Below, one piece after another: positions 45,585-56,971 of a DNA stretch of 64,000 bases. Origin of the DNA: Thelonectria olida (Eukaryota > Ascomycota > Sordariomycetes > Hypocreales > Nectriaceae). The stretch lies in NCBI GenBank assembly GCA_020736575.1, contig JAGPYM010000004.1:1612001-1676000 (forward strand). Direction: 5' to 3'. A program made the position numbers and the translations under genes. Under the pieces are notes generated by a model. The model was not told where the DNA came from. It searched no databases and saw only the letters and a list, made by a program, of their open reading frames with translations. Numbering within the stretch: the stretch's first letter is position 1; each line of letters opens with the position of its first letter.

Positions 45585-47285
45585 ATGTCTTCCCCTCCTA
45601 CGACCTCAAGCTTCCCCGCCACTCTTGTGCCCCAAGCCCCCGAGGATCCTCTCTTCGGTCTCGCCAGGGCTTACAGGGCGGATGAGAGCCCTTACAAAGT
45701 CGATCTTGTAAGCTTCCAACCTCCCCTTTCCTTTCTGCTGTTGTTGCCAACGTGGAAGCTAACCTCGATGTCTTCTTCTTATTCTAGGGAATCGGCGCAT
45801 ACAGAGACGAGCATGCTAAGCCCTGGGTGCTTCCCGTAGTACACAAGGTATGAATCCTCGTCCATCATCTTCTTCCACTATTTGTGTGTCGCATTGTCGC
45901 ATACCGCAACCCGCACGTCGCATTGCCACTTTCCCCCCGTCCTACGCGGCAAGCTCTTATTCTTGCTTTTGCGACTCCAAATACACCCAGCGCGCTTCCC
46001 TTTGGGCCTTACTACAGACGCGGAGTCCCCGAGCGAGCTGCCTGTGAGCTTCCTAGAGCTTCGCAAAGCCATCTCCGAGTCATGTGGTCATTAACACGAA
46101 GTGGCCCATCGGTGTCGTGACGCCCCTTGTCCCCAGCGACCCAGCCCAATGCCCCGCCACGATGCTCAGAAACTTCTATGAACTGGAAAGCTGACCCCGC
46201 ATGCGTCACAGGCTGATGAGATCCTCCGTAACAACCCTGAGCTCAACCACGAGTACGGTCCTATTGCTGGAATCGACAGCTTCACCTCTAAGGCTGCTGA
46301 GCTTATCCTCGGTGCCGACTCCCCCGCCATCGCCGAGAAGCGATCAACTTCACTCCAATCGATCTCGGGCACTGGTGCCGTCCACCTGGGCGCCCTGTTC
46401 CTCGCCAAGTTCTTCCAGGGCAACCGCACCGTTTACGTGTCGAACCCTACTTGGGGTAACCACCACCAGATCTTCAAGAATGTCGGCCTCCCCGTTGAGA
46501 CGTATCCTTACTTCCACAAGGAGACCAAGGGTCTCGACTTTGAGGGTATGAAGGAGACTCTCCAGAACGCCCCCGACCACTCCATCTTCGTGCTGCACGC
46601 CTGTGCCCACAACCCCACCGGTGTCGACCCTACACAGGAGCAGTGGTCCGAGATTGCCACCATTATGAAGGAGAAGAGCCATTTCCCCTTCTTCGACTGC
46701 GCTTACCAGGGTTTCGCCTCTGGCGACCTTGCTCGCGACGCCTGGGCCGTCCACCACTTTGTCGAGTTGGGCTTTGAGCTCGTTGTCGCTCAGAGTTTCG
46801 CCAAGAACTTCGGTCTCTACGGCGAGCGCGCTGGTTGCTTCCACGCTGTCACCTCTCCCGCCGACGATGCCTCGGAAACCATTGCCCGCATTGGTTCTCA
46901 ATTGGCCATTCTCCAGCGATCAGAAATCTCCAACCCTCCCCTCTATGGTGCTCGCATCGTGAGCACCGTCCTCAACTCTCCAGAGCTGTTCAGCGAGTGG
47001 GAGGAGAACTTGCGAACCATGTCGGGCCGTATCATCACCATGCGCAGTGCGTTGCGGTCAAAGCTGGAGGAGCTTGAGACGCCCGGCACATGGAATCACA
47101 TCACAGAGCAGATTGGCATGTTCAGTTTCACGGGCTTGACCGAGGCTCAAGTCATGAAGCTTCGGGAAGAGTCCCACGTCTACATGACCAAGAACGGTCG
47201 CATCAGCATGGCTGGTCTCAACGACAGCAATGTCGAGTACTTTGCCAAGGCTGTTGACAAGGTTGTTCGAGAAGTTTCTGAGTAA
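45585..47285 (+). CDS. AAT2: Aspartate aminotransferase, cytosolic type
   Basis: PLP enzyme that interconverts aspartate + 2-oxoglutarate and oxaloacetate + glutamate, feeding the malate-aspartate shuttle. Exons 45585-45707, 45788-45847 and 46212-47285 give 418 aa. Family blocks are clear: DPLFGLARAYRADESPYKVD, GIGAYRDEHAKPWVLPVV, LHACAHNPTGVDPT and AQSFAKNFGLYGERAG, with the PLP lysine at about 259. The overall sequence resembles the cytosolic fungal enzyme. I chose 45585 because it gives the usual length, but the frame stays open upstream with ATGs at 45510 and 45414 whose products would carry a Ser/Arg/Lys-rich leader without acidic residues near the start. Intron 2 is long (364 nt). Confidence 0.92.
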
Positions 47286-50200
47286 AGCAAATGCGTGTTT
47301 GGAGCGCTTGTAGTATGAAGTCATGAGGAGGTCACTTACAAGACCCCGGTCTGGCGTTTGGGAAACAACAATCATTTCAGCTGCGGGGTCTCTACGAAAA
47401 GTCCTGGACGATCCTCTCTATCTAATATACATACCCCGATCTGGGTTTCACTCTTGCTCGCTTTGTCTGCTTGATTTGATGCTTTTTGCTTTTGTCTATT
47501 CAGTCCTGACCCATCTCACCCGCGTGGCACTGCTATTGTTGGCACCAGGCAAGTGTCTGACTGTCTGCAGCGGTTCCTGGGAAACACACAGGTACCTCTG
47601 CATTACCTTGGCGCGCCACTCAAGACTCAGCATGAACGGCTCCATTGTGGAGCTGTCCCGATTGGGTCGCATCCGATTTCGCTTGGGAAGACGTGGAGGC
47701 GGAAAAGCAGTCGACCTAGTTTGGCAGTTGCTTTTCAGGGTATGTGCGCAGTGGAAGAGCCAAGAGACGTCTCAAGAGGGACCGGGGCCCCGAGTTTTAT
47801 CCATGGATGCGACAAAAGCATGCGAATCCCGAAACAGTGCCTTCTGTACGCTGCCGTTTGTGGTCGTGCTGTGCGTTGTTGATGGGTTTCTTTGACAAAC
47901 AAGTTCGGCGAAAATTCGCAGTTTCGGGTTTTATTGCCCAGTTCGTCCAAAGGCCAAGAGGCAGGTGACGAAACCCCAAAAAAGTGACCATTTCTGGCCT
48001 GGGTGAGGAATGATCAGAAACTTGGGGATTTTTTTTTTTCGGCTGGGCCTTGGGTGTGGAAAAGTCGGGGTCACCACCAAGGTCAGCCAGCGTCTTTCGT
48101 CGAAATGTGGGGGATTCCCCAGACACACAGTTTTGTTGCCGCTGGCCGCCCGCTACGACTCACCAGGAAAAGCCCCGTCGTCCCCGCATGGCCAGGGACG
48201 GCAGGTTTGCGGTCTGTCGGTGGGCTGCCCGCCACTTTGGTTTTTTTTTTTTGCTCTTTCACTTCAGTTCCCCCGCATATCACGGGGTACGAAGGACTTG
48301 AGCAGTTCGTTATATCACTGATCCTTCCTTTCGTCTTGGGTGTTTTCTTGGAGGACAATGCCTCATTCTGACTAGTAGTTCTACGTATTCCAAAATGGTC
48401 TACAGAGAAGTCCTCAGCCGTGTTTCTCGGGAGATGCCCGCCAACTTCCAAGAGAAGAGACGGTGCGTCCCCTCTGTCTGCACGTCAACGAGAAGCTGAC
48501 GATGAATCGTGACCCCTTCACGATCCCTTCCTCTCCTCCACCGCCCACAAAGCTGACCAGGGTTGCTAACTTTCCGGTTGAAGGGAGATTGTCAGGGTGT
48601 GGGGATGGTGAAGCGGACGAGATGGATCATGGAATGGTGAGATAGCGCGGATCCGAAGTGTGGGTTTGAGATAAGTGAAAATGGGCTTTTTGTATTGTTT
48701 TTTCTTCGGTACTGTGCCGAGGGTTGTGCTTCAGCTTTTTGCTGATGTTGTCAGTTATCTCGAGAATGGCACGATTCTCCTGATCCAACCGTGTGTTGGT
48801 CTATTCCGTCAAGTGGGTGTATGTGTGGGAAGGGACAAAGTCGTGACAGAGACCCAAGGTGTCGTCTAAGTCGGCGAACGAACTGCCCAGACTAAAACCC
48901 CAGGTTCATCAACCTCCCCCTTCATCGAACAGAAAACGGCTCGGGTATCGAACTTGTCGCTGCCCCAGGAAAAAATGAAATAAAAAAGGGCCCCCTGAAT
49001 GTCCCGAAGAGACCAACGGTCGCCGAAAGACGGGGGAGATACTTCGCATGTACTTTGTACTGTGGGCGGGAGAATCGGTGAAGGCGCGCGACCGAGTTGA
49101 CATCAGGTAACAGCATCGTACATGGAAAATGTCACACCTTCCAGTGCTGCTGGGTTTTCTGCTTCATGCGCGCGTATCCACTCGCAACGGGTCAACGGTG
49201 AGCAAGCCGATCACAAGGACGGAAACGGGGGGAGTGTGCTTTTGAACTCTTGGTACAGTGCGGCTCCGATTACCGGAGCGCCGACGGGCGGCCGTTTTGG
49301 ATGGAAGTGACAAACGGATGGGATTTTCACACACGCCCCTCCAACGCGGCTACCTTATTGGCAATTGCCTGTGGAAAACGGACTGCACCTCGAGGCTTGG
49401 GGACCTGTTTAGTGCTGAACTTGTCAGCTGGCCAGTTGTGTGGCGTATATTAAAAACCAAGGTGCAGCAGTAGCGAGTGATTGTGCGATAAGAAACTGGT
49501 GCCTTGCATGGGGAAGGGAAAGTTTGACGACGCAAGGGAGACTGAGACCAGAGACAAGAGCGTAGGAGGGTGTGGGAACAGGGGACGAGGCTTATCTGAC
49601 AGAGACTTGCAACGGGGAATCCAGACACGGCGCGTGATAAGACGAAGATATGAAGAATACCTAGCTGATGATGATGATGATGATGATGATATGGCGGCTG
49701 GCAGGTGTGATGGCCTGCATCATATTCCACGTGGACGGTCAAGGTTGGCTGAGTTGGGTGTAAATTTGCTCGATAGAAACTTCATGATATCGAGACGGCA
49801 ACCACAGGGTCTCGGTACGCAGATACTGGAAACTCTCCTTGCCACCATCTCCCCGCATAACACTACTGATAATCGGTCAGTGACTATTGGGACGCTTGCA
49901 GGCCAAGTCAAATCCCCAAAGTACTCGTATCTTGCAGCGGAATTCGAAATAAAGGTATCGTGACAAGTTACCATTCTCGGATACGTCTTCGCCATGCAGC
50001 CTACCAACTAAGCCCCCAGGGATCTTATATAACTATGTATGTGCGTAAGTGGCCCAGGTTTGGGTCTATTACATAAAACGAGAAGCAGGACATCGTAGGT
50101 GCATCCAACTAAAATCCCAGCTGATCAAGAAACAACAGCTTCCCTGCCATACCCCAGCAACGAAGTTACGAAGTATTCACGCCGATTCAAACAGCCGCGC

Positions 50201-51274
50201 CGTCCGTCTGCGGGCCGGAACGCCAGGATCAACAAGTCCAAGGTGTCGCCGGACTTAGCCCCCCGAGAATTGGCGACTTATTACCCCAAACTGGCTTAGA
50301 GGCACGGATTCTCCGTCCCGAGGCTTCATCGTGAAGGAGAGGTCCGTCCTCCGCGTCGGGGAGACGTCTGGAGAAGCCAGTTTCCAGGTTCGAAAGCGCA
50401 TGATATGGAACTGGGGGGCGGCAGATGGTCATGGTCTCGGTGGAGAAAGGAGAGGCTTATTACCCCGTGTTACCCGTTGCTGCCCGTGAACTACCGAGAG
50501 ACGTTGATCATCAGTGAATCTTGGATTCAATGGATGTTATCTGTGGGGTGTGTCGATCACGATCGCAGCGCCGAATGTCGTCATTGAGGACGCCGCGCCT
50601 TGTTTTTATCATGCCTGTCAGCCTTGTAGAAACATGGAAGTTGTCGTCTCATGAGAGACGATGAGGTTGGTCGTGTTTGCAACGCCCTGCAGCTCTAGTT
50701 TGAACGTAGAACCTGGGCTCTCGATTTACTTCGTATTCTACGTAGGTAGGTAGGGTGTACTGGAGTCGAAGTTCTGGCAGGTTATCAAAATGGCCAACTT
50801 ATCGTACAAGTGCTATACCCAAGTCCATGGGAGGAAAGTCCATCCAATTAGCTATCGAAAGCTAGCAAAAGAATGCGTACATTGCCAAAGAATCCCATAA
50901 TCTAGAATAGAGATTCGTATGAGTATCCAATAGCCACTTAAGTATGCTCGAATCAAGCTTTCGGATTTGAAAGTGGTCCGTCGGGTGTGCTATATTAGGT
51001 CTGAGTTGGATAGGTTCACTACCTACCTATACACATGCCCCCAATCCTAGTGCTAAATCATCTTAAATGGCCTGCATTGATTATATGAACGGTTTCCTTC
51101 ATTCTCTGACTTGGCATATGTTGTTGTTTCGTATCCGTGATGTGCAGTCGATCCTCCCCTCCGCGATTATGGGACAACGGGGTTGGTTGGCTGCCTAGCG
51201 GGGTCTTCACTCACACACCTCGCAACCTCCCGCTCAACCTCACCACACACAATGCGACAACCACCATCAACGAC
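47286..51274. other. Large gene-free interval
   Basis: About 4 kb. A (TGA)8 repeat lies at 49666-49690. A possible short spliced ORF starts at 48395, but it is too small to call. Many ATGs and stops in all frames, with no domain-bearing ORF. Confidence 0.5.
49666..49690. repeat. (TGA)8 trinucleotide repeat
   Basis: Perfect TGA/GAT trinucleotide run in non-coding DNA. Confidence 0.85.
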
Positions 51275-52508
51275 ATGCCTCGTCGCCTTCCATGGAAAAC
51301 TGCCGGTGCCAGCCCGGCCCCTGCAAAACGAGATATCAAACCAGAAAGCCCTCGCCTATCAGCAATTACATCTCCTAGAGCCCCTAAAACTCCAGCTTCA
51401 GCATCTCGCACGCCATTCAGGAACGCGCCTCGGGAACGCGACACGGATCATCATGGTATGCGGCAACCTCCACCCTACCTAACATCCCGCAATTAGGATA
51501 CATCAAATACTAACATGTTTGATTAGAAAGACTTAGGAGTCCTTCCACATCACCGCCCCCAGAGCCTCCCGCAGAACAGTACGTTACCGCCTCTCTTAAT
51601 GCTCACCCACCCCCCATGTCTCACACGTCCTTAGGTTCATGATCCCCGGTCCTCTCAACGATGACCGTTACCGTATGGTTGAGGATGAATTCCTCAACAT
51701 CGCCCATCAGTTCACCGTTCATCTGCACCGTGCGGAATACAATCGGCTGAAGAACTTGGCAAAAGCTCAGAACGCGGACACCATCAAAGAGATCGAGCGT
51801 CCCGTCGTCGGCAACCCCACGCTCCTCGCACGACAGCAGCGCGATAGAACCCGTCGCACGGCGAGGCAGCGCGACGCGGGGCTCCGGGACGAGGTTGACT
51901 TGCCGCGCACCGAGACGGGCCTGCGAGGGCTGCTGGAGAGCCCCAGGAAGGAAGCCAAGTGGATTTCCACCACCGCGGCTGGGATTGCGAAGACGCGCGC
52001 GGCTGCTGGGTACAGTGCGACTTTATCCAGTCCACCAAGGCCTCGGCGCTCACCTCAACTTCTCGCAGCGTCTAGAAAGCGCCAGTTACCGGAGGCAGAT
52101 GACGAAACCGCGGATGAAGAGACCACGGAAGGGAGCGATGATGACCTCGCGACACCTGCCCGACGCCCGGCCGCGAAGCCAGCACAAGTCCCTTCTTCTG
52201 TCACGTCCCGTTCAACGGCATGGCCACTCAGTACACCTCGTCGTGCAATTGGCTCTAGTTCGGTCAATAACAGTCCGCGGCCAACTCCTGGAACAAATCG
52301 ACCTGATGTCACACCCAGCAGGGCTGGAACGTCCCGGGCAGTGACTTCATCACGGCACGACGGCGATGAAAATGATGATGACGACGACCCCTTCGGGATT
52401 AAGAAGAGACGGATTCAGCGACAACAATCGAGGGAGCAATTTCGCAAGACAGAACAGAAAACGCCACGAAAGGAGCCTTCTCCAGATAACATCCCTTCAT
52501 TCATGTGA
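51275..52508 (+). CDS. Uncharacterised nuclear-type fungal protein
   Basis: I do not recognise a named family. Exons 51275-51455, 51527-51578 and 51635-52508 give 368 aa in a consistent frame. The N-terminus (1-75) is Pro/Arg/Ser-rich. A compact block at about 79-135 (FMIPGPLNDDRYRMVEDEFL, then QFTVHLHRAEYNRLKNLAKAQ) looks like a folded helical unit. The remainder is disordered, with an acidic patch (ADDETADEETTEGSDDD), Ser/Thr-Pro sites and a basic bipartite-like KKRRIQRQQSREQFRK near the end, consistent with a nuclear protein. The folded block is where conservation should be sought. Confidence 0.72.
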
Positions 52509-52657
52509 AGAACCACGAGACTTACATTCATGTCCAAACGCCAAGCCCACGAAGGTATAAAATGAAGTCACTCGGGGCGGGCCATGGTTCATCTCAGAAA
52601 CACAAGCGACAGTAAGGATAAATCATTTCTTTTCATTGTAAGTCCCATACCTATCAT

Positions 52658-54280
52658 TTATGCATCTTGCATTGTTAGCTCATCAAAGTCGTCCAGCAAC
52701 TCTTCCATGTCAACATGGGGCGCCTCATCATCACCCTCCGCCTCCCCCATGCTCATCGCATCCACATCCTGCTTCTTGTTTTTGTACAGAGCCAGTGTGG
52801 CGCGGAGCTCTCCATCCTCCTCAACATCCCGCAAGAATTGCTCGTACTCCTGTTCCATGCGATCCTGGTCGGCCTTCTTGGGCAAGAGCTCGCCCTCATC
52901 CTTGCCCATACGCTTGAGCTTCCAGTTTCTATGACGGTTCTTACGACGGCGGGGATAGTGTTTCTTGATCAACACTACATCGGGAATGATTGACGAGTAT
53001 ACGTTGGACTCTTCAATCTTCTCGTATTCGGAGTTGTTGAAGTTTGTTCCAGAGAGGAGATAACCCATAGCCGCGTCTCCAGGTTGCAGGAAATTGCCCA
53101 AATGCGTGCGAGTAAAGTATGTCTTGTCGTTGACTCCCAGGTCAGAGGCTCGGGCAACGGTAGCCTCAGATAGCAACCACTTGCCCTTTTGGGTCGTCGT
53201 GTGCTCGATATCCATGACAATGAACTCGACGAGTTCCTTTGTGTCTGATAGGGAATAGAAAGGAGCACGCCAGTAGATTGGCGCGCTGATGTCGCAAGTC
53301 TGAAGAGTCTGGGGGTCCAATAAGTAGACCGAGGTACCGATCTTATGGCACAGGAGAAGGGGGGAGATATTGCCGCTTTGCTTTGCCAACTTGATGGGCA
53401 AGGCAACGATATCATCTTTACATACTGGTACCAGCTCGGCCGAGTATGTGAATTTATATGACCGTTTGGAAGTATGCGTATCCATGGAAATCAACTCGGA
53501 CGAGTTCTTCACCTTGACTGGCACAACAGAGTTGAGGAAGTCGACAAACTTCTCCGCCTGGTTCTTCTGTGAGAAGAAGAAGTCGATACCATCCTTGGCC
53601 TCCTTGATGTTGAGGGTGTCTCGGTGAGCCCCATGCTTCATGATGAGCTGCTCGAGGAACAAAAAGGTTCGCTTGTGGAGGACCTTTTGCCGCACTTGCA
53701 CGACGGCTCGCCAGACGTTGGCTGTGTATGACTTGGCGCACTCGGGACACTGTTGGTGGGCCACAACGTAGACGACCTCGAAGCTCTGCTGGAGGAGCAT
53801 GCCATCTTGGACGTCATCCTGGATGGTCAGCTTGACCTTGACTCGGCGCGAGTGAGGCTCGGTCCAGACGAAGCTGGCGTCGACGATGCGGACTTTGTTG
53901 AGACCCCTCAGCTTTTTGAGGCAGAGGGCGAGCAGTTCGCGGGATTCGGGGGCGGCCACGATCCAGCTGGTGGGGGGCATGAGCCATCGGTCGCAGTCTC
54001 GGCAGAAGTTGAGGGTCGCTTCGCGCTGGACGCCTCCGGAGATGTCGACAGTGAGTTTCACGCAGTCATAGCAGAGAGCGCCCGTGGCTTGGGTTCCATC
54101 GATGGGAGCGCCGCAGTTGCAACACAAGATGCTGGAGGGTGAATTCGAGTTAGCACATGGTAGGCAACACAGTTATTGATGCGGGGTTCCCCAAAAATAG
54201 GATCAAACTTACGTTGCGATGCTCTGCTGCTGTGTCGACGGTGCGATAGACACCGGCTGGTCATCAAGATCCATCGACAT
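52658..54280 (-). CDS. NMD3: 60S ribosomal subunit export adaptor NMD3
   Basis: Binds the joining face of the pre-60S subunit and carries it through the nuclear pore via a leucine-rich export signal and Crm1. Exons 54213-54280 and 52658-54131 on the minus strand give 513 aa, the usual size. The N-terminal zinc-binding region shows paired CxxC motifs (CCNCGAPID; LCYDCVK; CRDCDRW; CPECAKSY). The eIF5A-like and SH3-like central domains follow, and the C-terminal tail has the basic patch YPRRRKNRHRNWKLKR and an acidic end with Leu/Met-rich segments suited to an export signal. Upstream is ESF2, also a ribosome-assembly factor, in the same orientation. Confidence 0.95.
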
Positions 54281-54582
54281 GTTGGCAAACAATATCTTTG
54301 GGTCTTTGCAAGTGGTGTTTTGTGTGTTGAATGCAAGTGCGTGACTCTCACTTGCAAACCACAACCAGACGAAGTGGGAAAATTGTTTGCCCCGCTGCTT
54401 GATAAGCCAAAGACAGAGCTTATCGGGTCGATATTTTTTTTCGCCCGCGGGGCAAATGCACTTGAAAGTCAGGGTCCACTAAAATTATTTGATGCCAATG
54501 ATGCGAACGGGTTCTATCCTATAACGCCCTGGGGAATCAAACGGACGGCAAATGCTATGTACTAATCAATACATGAAACTCG
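54281..54582. promoter_or_regulatory. NMD3 promoter and ESF2 3' flank
   Basis: 302 bp between ESF2 (upstream on the minus strand) and NMD3. It should hold the NMD3 promoter. No other feature is seen. Confidence 0.5.
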
Positions 54583-55542
54583 TTAAAAGATCTTGCTCAA
54601 TACCCGCGACACTTCGACAGGCTGTTCCTCGATTTCCTTCCTCTTCTTGGCCATCGGGACCTGTTGGAACGACCGCCCATTCCTTGGCGCCTCCGTCTCT
54701 CCGTCCACATCGGCCTTCCTCTTCTTCGCCTTTGCCTTGGCCTGCATGCCGTCGAGCATCTTGGCCCTCTCCACGTTCTTGACAAAGTCCTTGTTCTCCC
54801 TCGTCGTCTTGCTAATTTCGGCTCTCATTCTGCTAGTGCGCTCGGCGTTCTCCGTCGCAATCTGCTCCGTCAGGTTGTGCCACTTGAAGCCTTTGAGGTA
54901 CAGCAAGTTCCACAGATCGTCCCGGTAGTAGCTGCCCTTCTTGCCTCCAATGGTGCGAGCGTTGAGGAGCTCGCAGGCGGCCTTGGCCTCCTTCTTCTTG
55001 ACGAACTCGACCCAGCCCTCGGTGTACGTCTTCTTCTTGTTGCCGCCGGCGCGGACGCGACGGGAATGCGCCGCGGGGTCTTCGGGGGCAAGGAAGATAC
55101 GGTTTATGGCGCCGTAGGGCTCCAGCAGGGAGCGCAGCTTTTGCGGCTTCATGAAGGGGGGGATTCTTGAGAGGTAGACGACTCCGGATTTCTTGATGGC
55201 TGCTTCTGAGGCGACGAGGTTCTTCTTTGTCAATGGGCGGGTGATGTCGGGGAGAGCTGCTGGTTCTGCGTCTTTCGACTTTCGTTTCAATTGCTGTGGC
55301 TTTTCTTGCTCTTCATCCTCGCCATCGGATTCTCCTTTTAGGTCTGCTCCTCCGTCGTCCCCGTCGTCGCTCGCGTCAATGTCGAGGTCGCTGCCGAGGC
55401 CGTCATCGTCGTCGTCAAGTCTTCTTCGCTTGGCGCTGCGGCCACCCTTCCTCACATCATCGTCCTCGGAGTTGTAGCCGACATCGTTCTCGTCTTCGCT
55501 GTCGCCAGCGTCGAGGAATTCGTTCTTCTTTTCGGGCGCCAT
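54583..55542 (-). CDS. ESF2: Pre-rRNA processing factor ESF2/ABT1
   Basis: Small-subunit processome factor that in yeast stimulates the Dbp8 helicase and is needed for early 18S rRNA cleavages in the nucleolus. Intronless, 319 aa. The N-terminal 100 residues are acidic with a basic KRRR patch. A single RRM spans about 118-215: GVVYLSRIPPFMKPQKLRSL, then YGAINRIFLAPED, then YTEGWVEFVKKKEAK. The family block YYRDDLWNLLYLKGFKWHNL follows, then a coiled, basic C-terminus. Located just upstream of NMD3 in the same orientation. Confidence 0.93.
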   Translation of the reverse strand: MAPEKKNEFLDAGDSEDENDVGYNSEDDDVRKGGRSAKRRRLDDDDDGLGSDLDIDASDDGDDGGADLKGESDGEDEEQEKPQQLKRKSKDAEPAALPDITRPLTKKNLVASEAAIKKSGVVYLSRIPPFMKPQKLRSLLEPYGAINRIFLAPEDPAAHSRRVRAGGNKKKTYTEGWVEFVKKKEAKAACELLNARTIGGKKGSYYRDDLWNLLYLKGFKWHNLTEQIATENAERTSRMRAEISKTTRENKDFVKNVERAKMLDGMQAKAKAKKRKADVDGETEAPRNGRSFQQVPMAKKRKEIEEQPVEVSRVLSKIF

Positions 55543-55755
55543 GGCGAATGGTTGTCGCGTGCCCAGGCTTTGATTTGATGCTCTTCAAGGTGGAATGGGA
55601 CGCTGGCGGCTCAAAAAAAAAAAGTGGTCGATAAGATAAGCTCCATCGGCTGGATGTGGGTCTATTCGGGAGTTGAGCCGCCAATCACGTGTGATAGAGG
55701 GGTATCACGATGAGGCGCAAAATCCAACCACGACGAAAGACCAAGCGAGACCAGC

Positions 55756-55760
55756 AAAAA
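55756..55760 (-). terminator. Pol III terminator of first tRNA-Gly
   Basis: A run of five T on the minus strand about 40 nt downstream of the tRNA end, a likely RNA polymerase III stop. Confidence 0.5.
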
Positions 55761-55798
55761 GAACACCAACTTCGAGCCATTGAAGCTCCAAATGCAAC

Positions 55799-55880
55799 TG
55801 CGTGATCTGGGAATCGAACCCAGGGCTCCCCGACGTTACACGAATGGCAACGGAGAATTTTACCACTAAACCAATCACGC
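55799..55880 (-). tRNA. tRNA-Gly(GCC) with 11-nt intron
   Basis: The minus strand folds as a tRNA: acceptor GCGTGAT/ATCACGC (7 bp), D arm with box A-like TGGTTTAGTGG, anticodon loop TTGCCAT with stem CTCCG/CGGGG (one T-G pair), and T arm CTGGG-TTCGATT-CCCAG matching box B. The encoded discriminator is A. An 11-nt intron sits at the canonical site after position 37. CCA is not encoded. Confidence 0.93.
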
Positions 55881-55959
55881 TTTGTGGATGCTCGGGGGCC
55901 GCCTAGCGAGGTTGAACAGAACCCGTGATGCCCACAATCGAAAGAATCGTGGGACCTGC

Positions 55960-55964
55960 AAAAA
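55960..55964 (-). terminator. Pol III terminator of second tRNA-Gly
   Basis: A run of five T on the minus strand about 11 nt downstream of the second tRNA gene. Confidence 0.65.
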
Positions 55965-55975
55965 GATAACCTCTT

Positions 55976-56057
55976 TGCGTGATCTGGGAATCGAACCCAG
56001 GGCTCCCCGACGCTGCTCGGATGGCAACGGAGAATTTTACCACTAAACCAATCACGC
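55976..56057 (-). tRNA. tRNA-Gly(GCC) with 11-nt intron, second copy
   Basis: The mature sequence and encoded discriminator are identical to the gene 95 bp away on the same strand, and the intron is also 11 nt at the same site but differs in sequence (TCCGAGCAGCG against TTCGTGTAACG). Same arms, internal promoter boxes and anticodon. Confidence 0.93.
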
Positions 56058-56971
56058 TTCGATATCGGAGGCCGACACTATGATGCTCTTGAGCCTCGGG
56101 GCGGGTGTTGATGGAGGGTGAGTGGTCAATTGTGAAGAATTCGCTGACAGAAAGATCGGGACTGTTCATTGAAGCAATAGGTTCCTTGAAACATGTTGGT
56201 TTTTGCTTTCTGTTATCTGGTTGTCTATTATCACAACATGCCTCACACGTAACTCCTTTGTACCATAAGGAAACGACTGAAAATGAGCCAATCTTAAGTA
56301 TGGGTATTCGGACCTGGAGCCAGCACCTCTTCCAGGGTAAGGAGTTGGGTAACTATTGCCCAGAGTGGAAGCTTGTACCTGAAGAGGACTCTCGGTTGTT
56401 AACCGATAGCTGAGCCATTGGCAGAGATAAGACTGCTTAACTCGGCCAATTCGTGTTTTGCTTTTGGGAGAGGAGATAAGGGGAGGTCTTTTCTCATGTA
56501 AGCATCCTTTGGCTTATTCAACTCAGGTACAGGCAATTCTCATGAATCCTCGGAGCGCCCACTAACTAGGTAGGTGAGGAACTCTTAGCGAACGGCAGTG
56601 CTGAAGCGGCACATGACTTCAAAATCAACAGCAACTAAGGATTCCATCCCCTCTTCGATAGCGTAGCCGCGGTTTAGATCTGGGCCAATATTGTTAGCCG
56701 CGCTGTCAAAAGGTTCGAAATCGATAGCCGCGCTGATATACTTCGTAGTTCGGCACTTATCTGTGAATAGCGGGGTACAAGCGTCATGCGGCCGACGTCG
56801 GGTTCTCGGGTTACGTGGGGCAAAGTCGAATCTACATGTTCTCGTTCGTCATTTGAAATCGATCTACTCCACCACCAGAGACGACCCCTCGAAGGACATA
56901 GATATCTTGCAGGGCTTCCCTTTCGTCTTTGAGCTTCATCCCAATTCCTCGCCACCAAGAGTCCATCCATC
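56058..56971. other. Intergenic region upstream of aldehyde dehydrogenase
   Basis: 914 bp between the tRNA pair and the aldehyde dehydrogenase gene. A 102-aa plus-strand frame at 56105-56413 has no support. No further RNA gene is seen. Confidence 0.5.
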
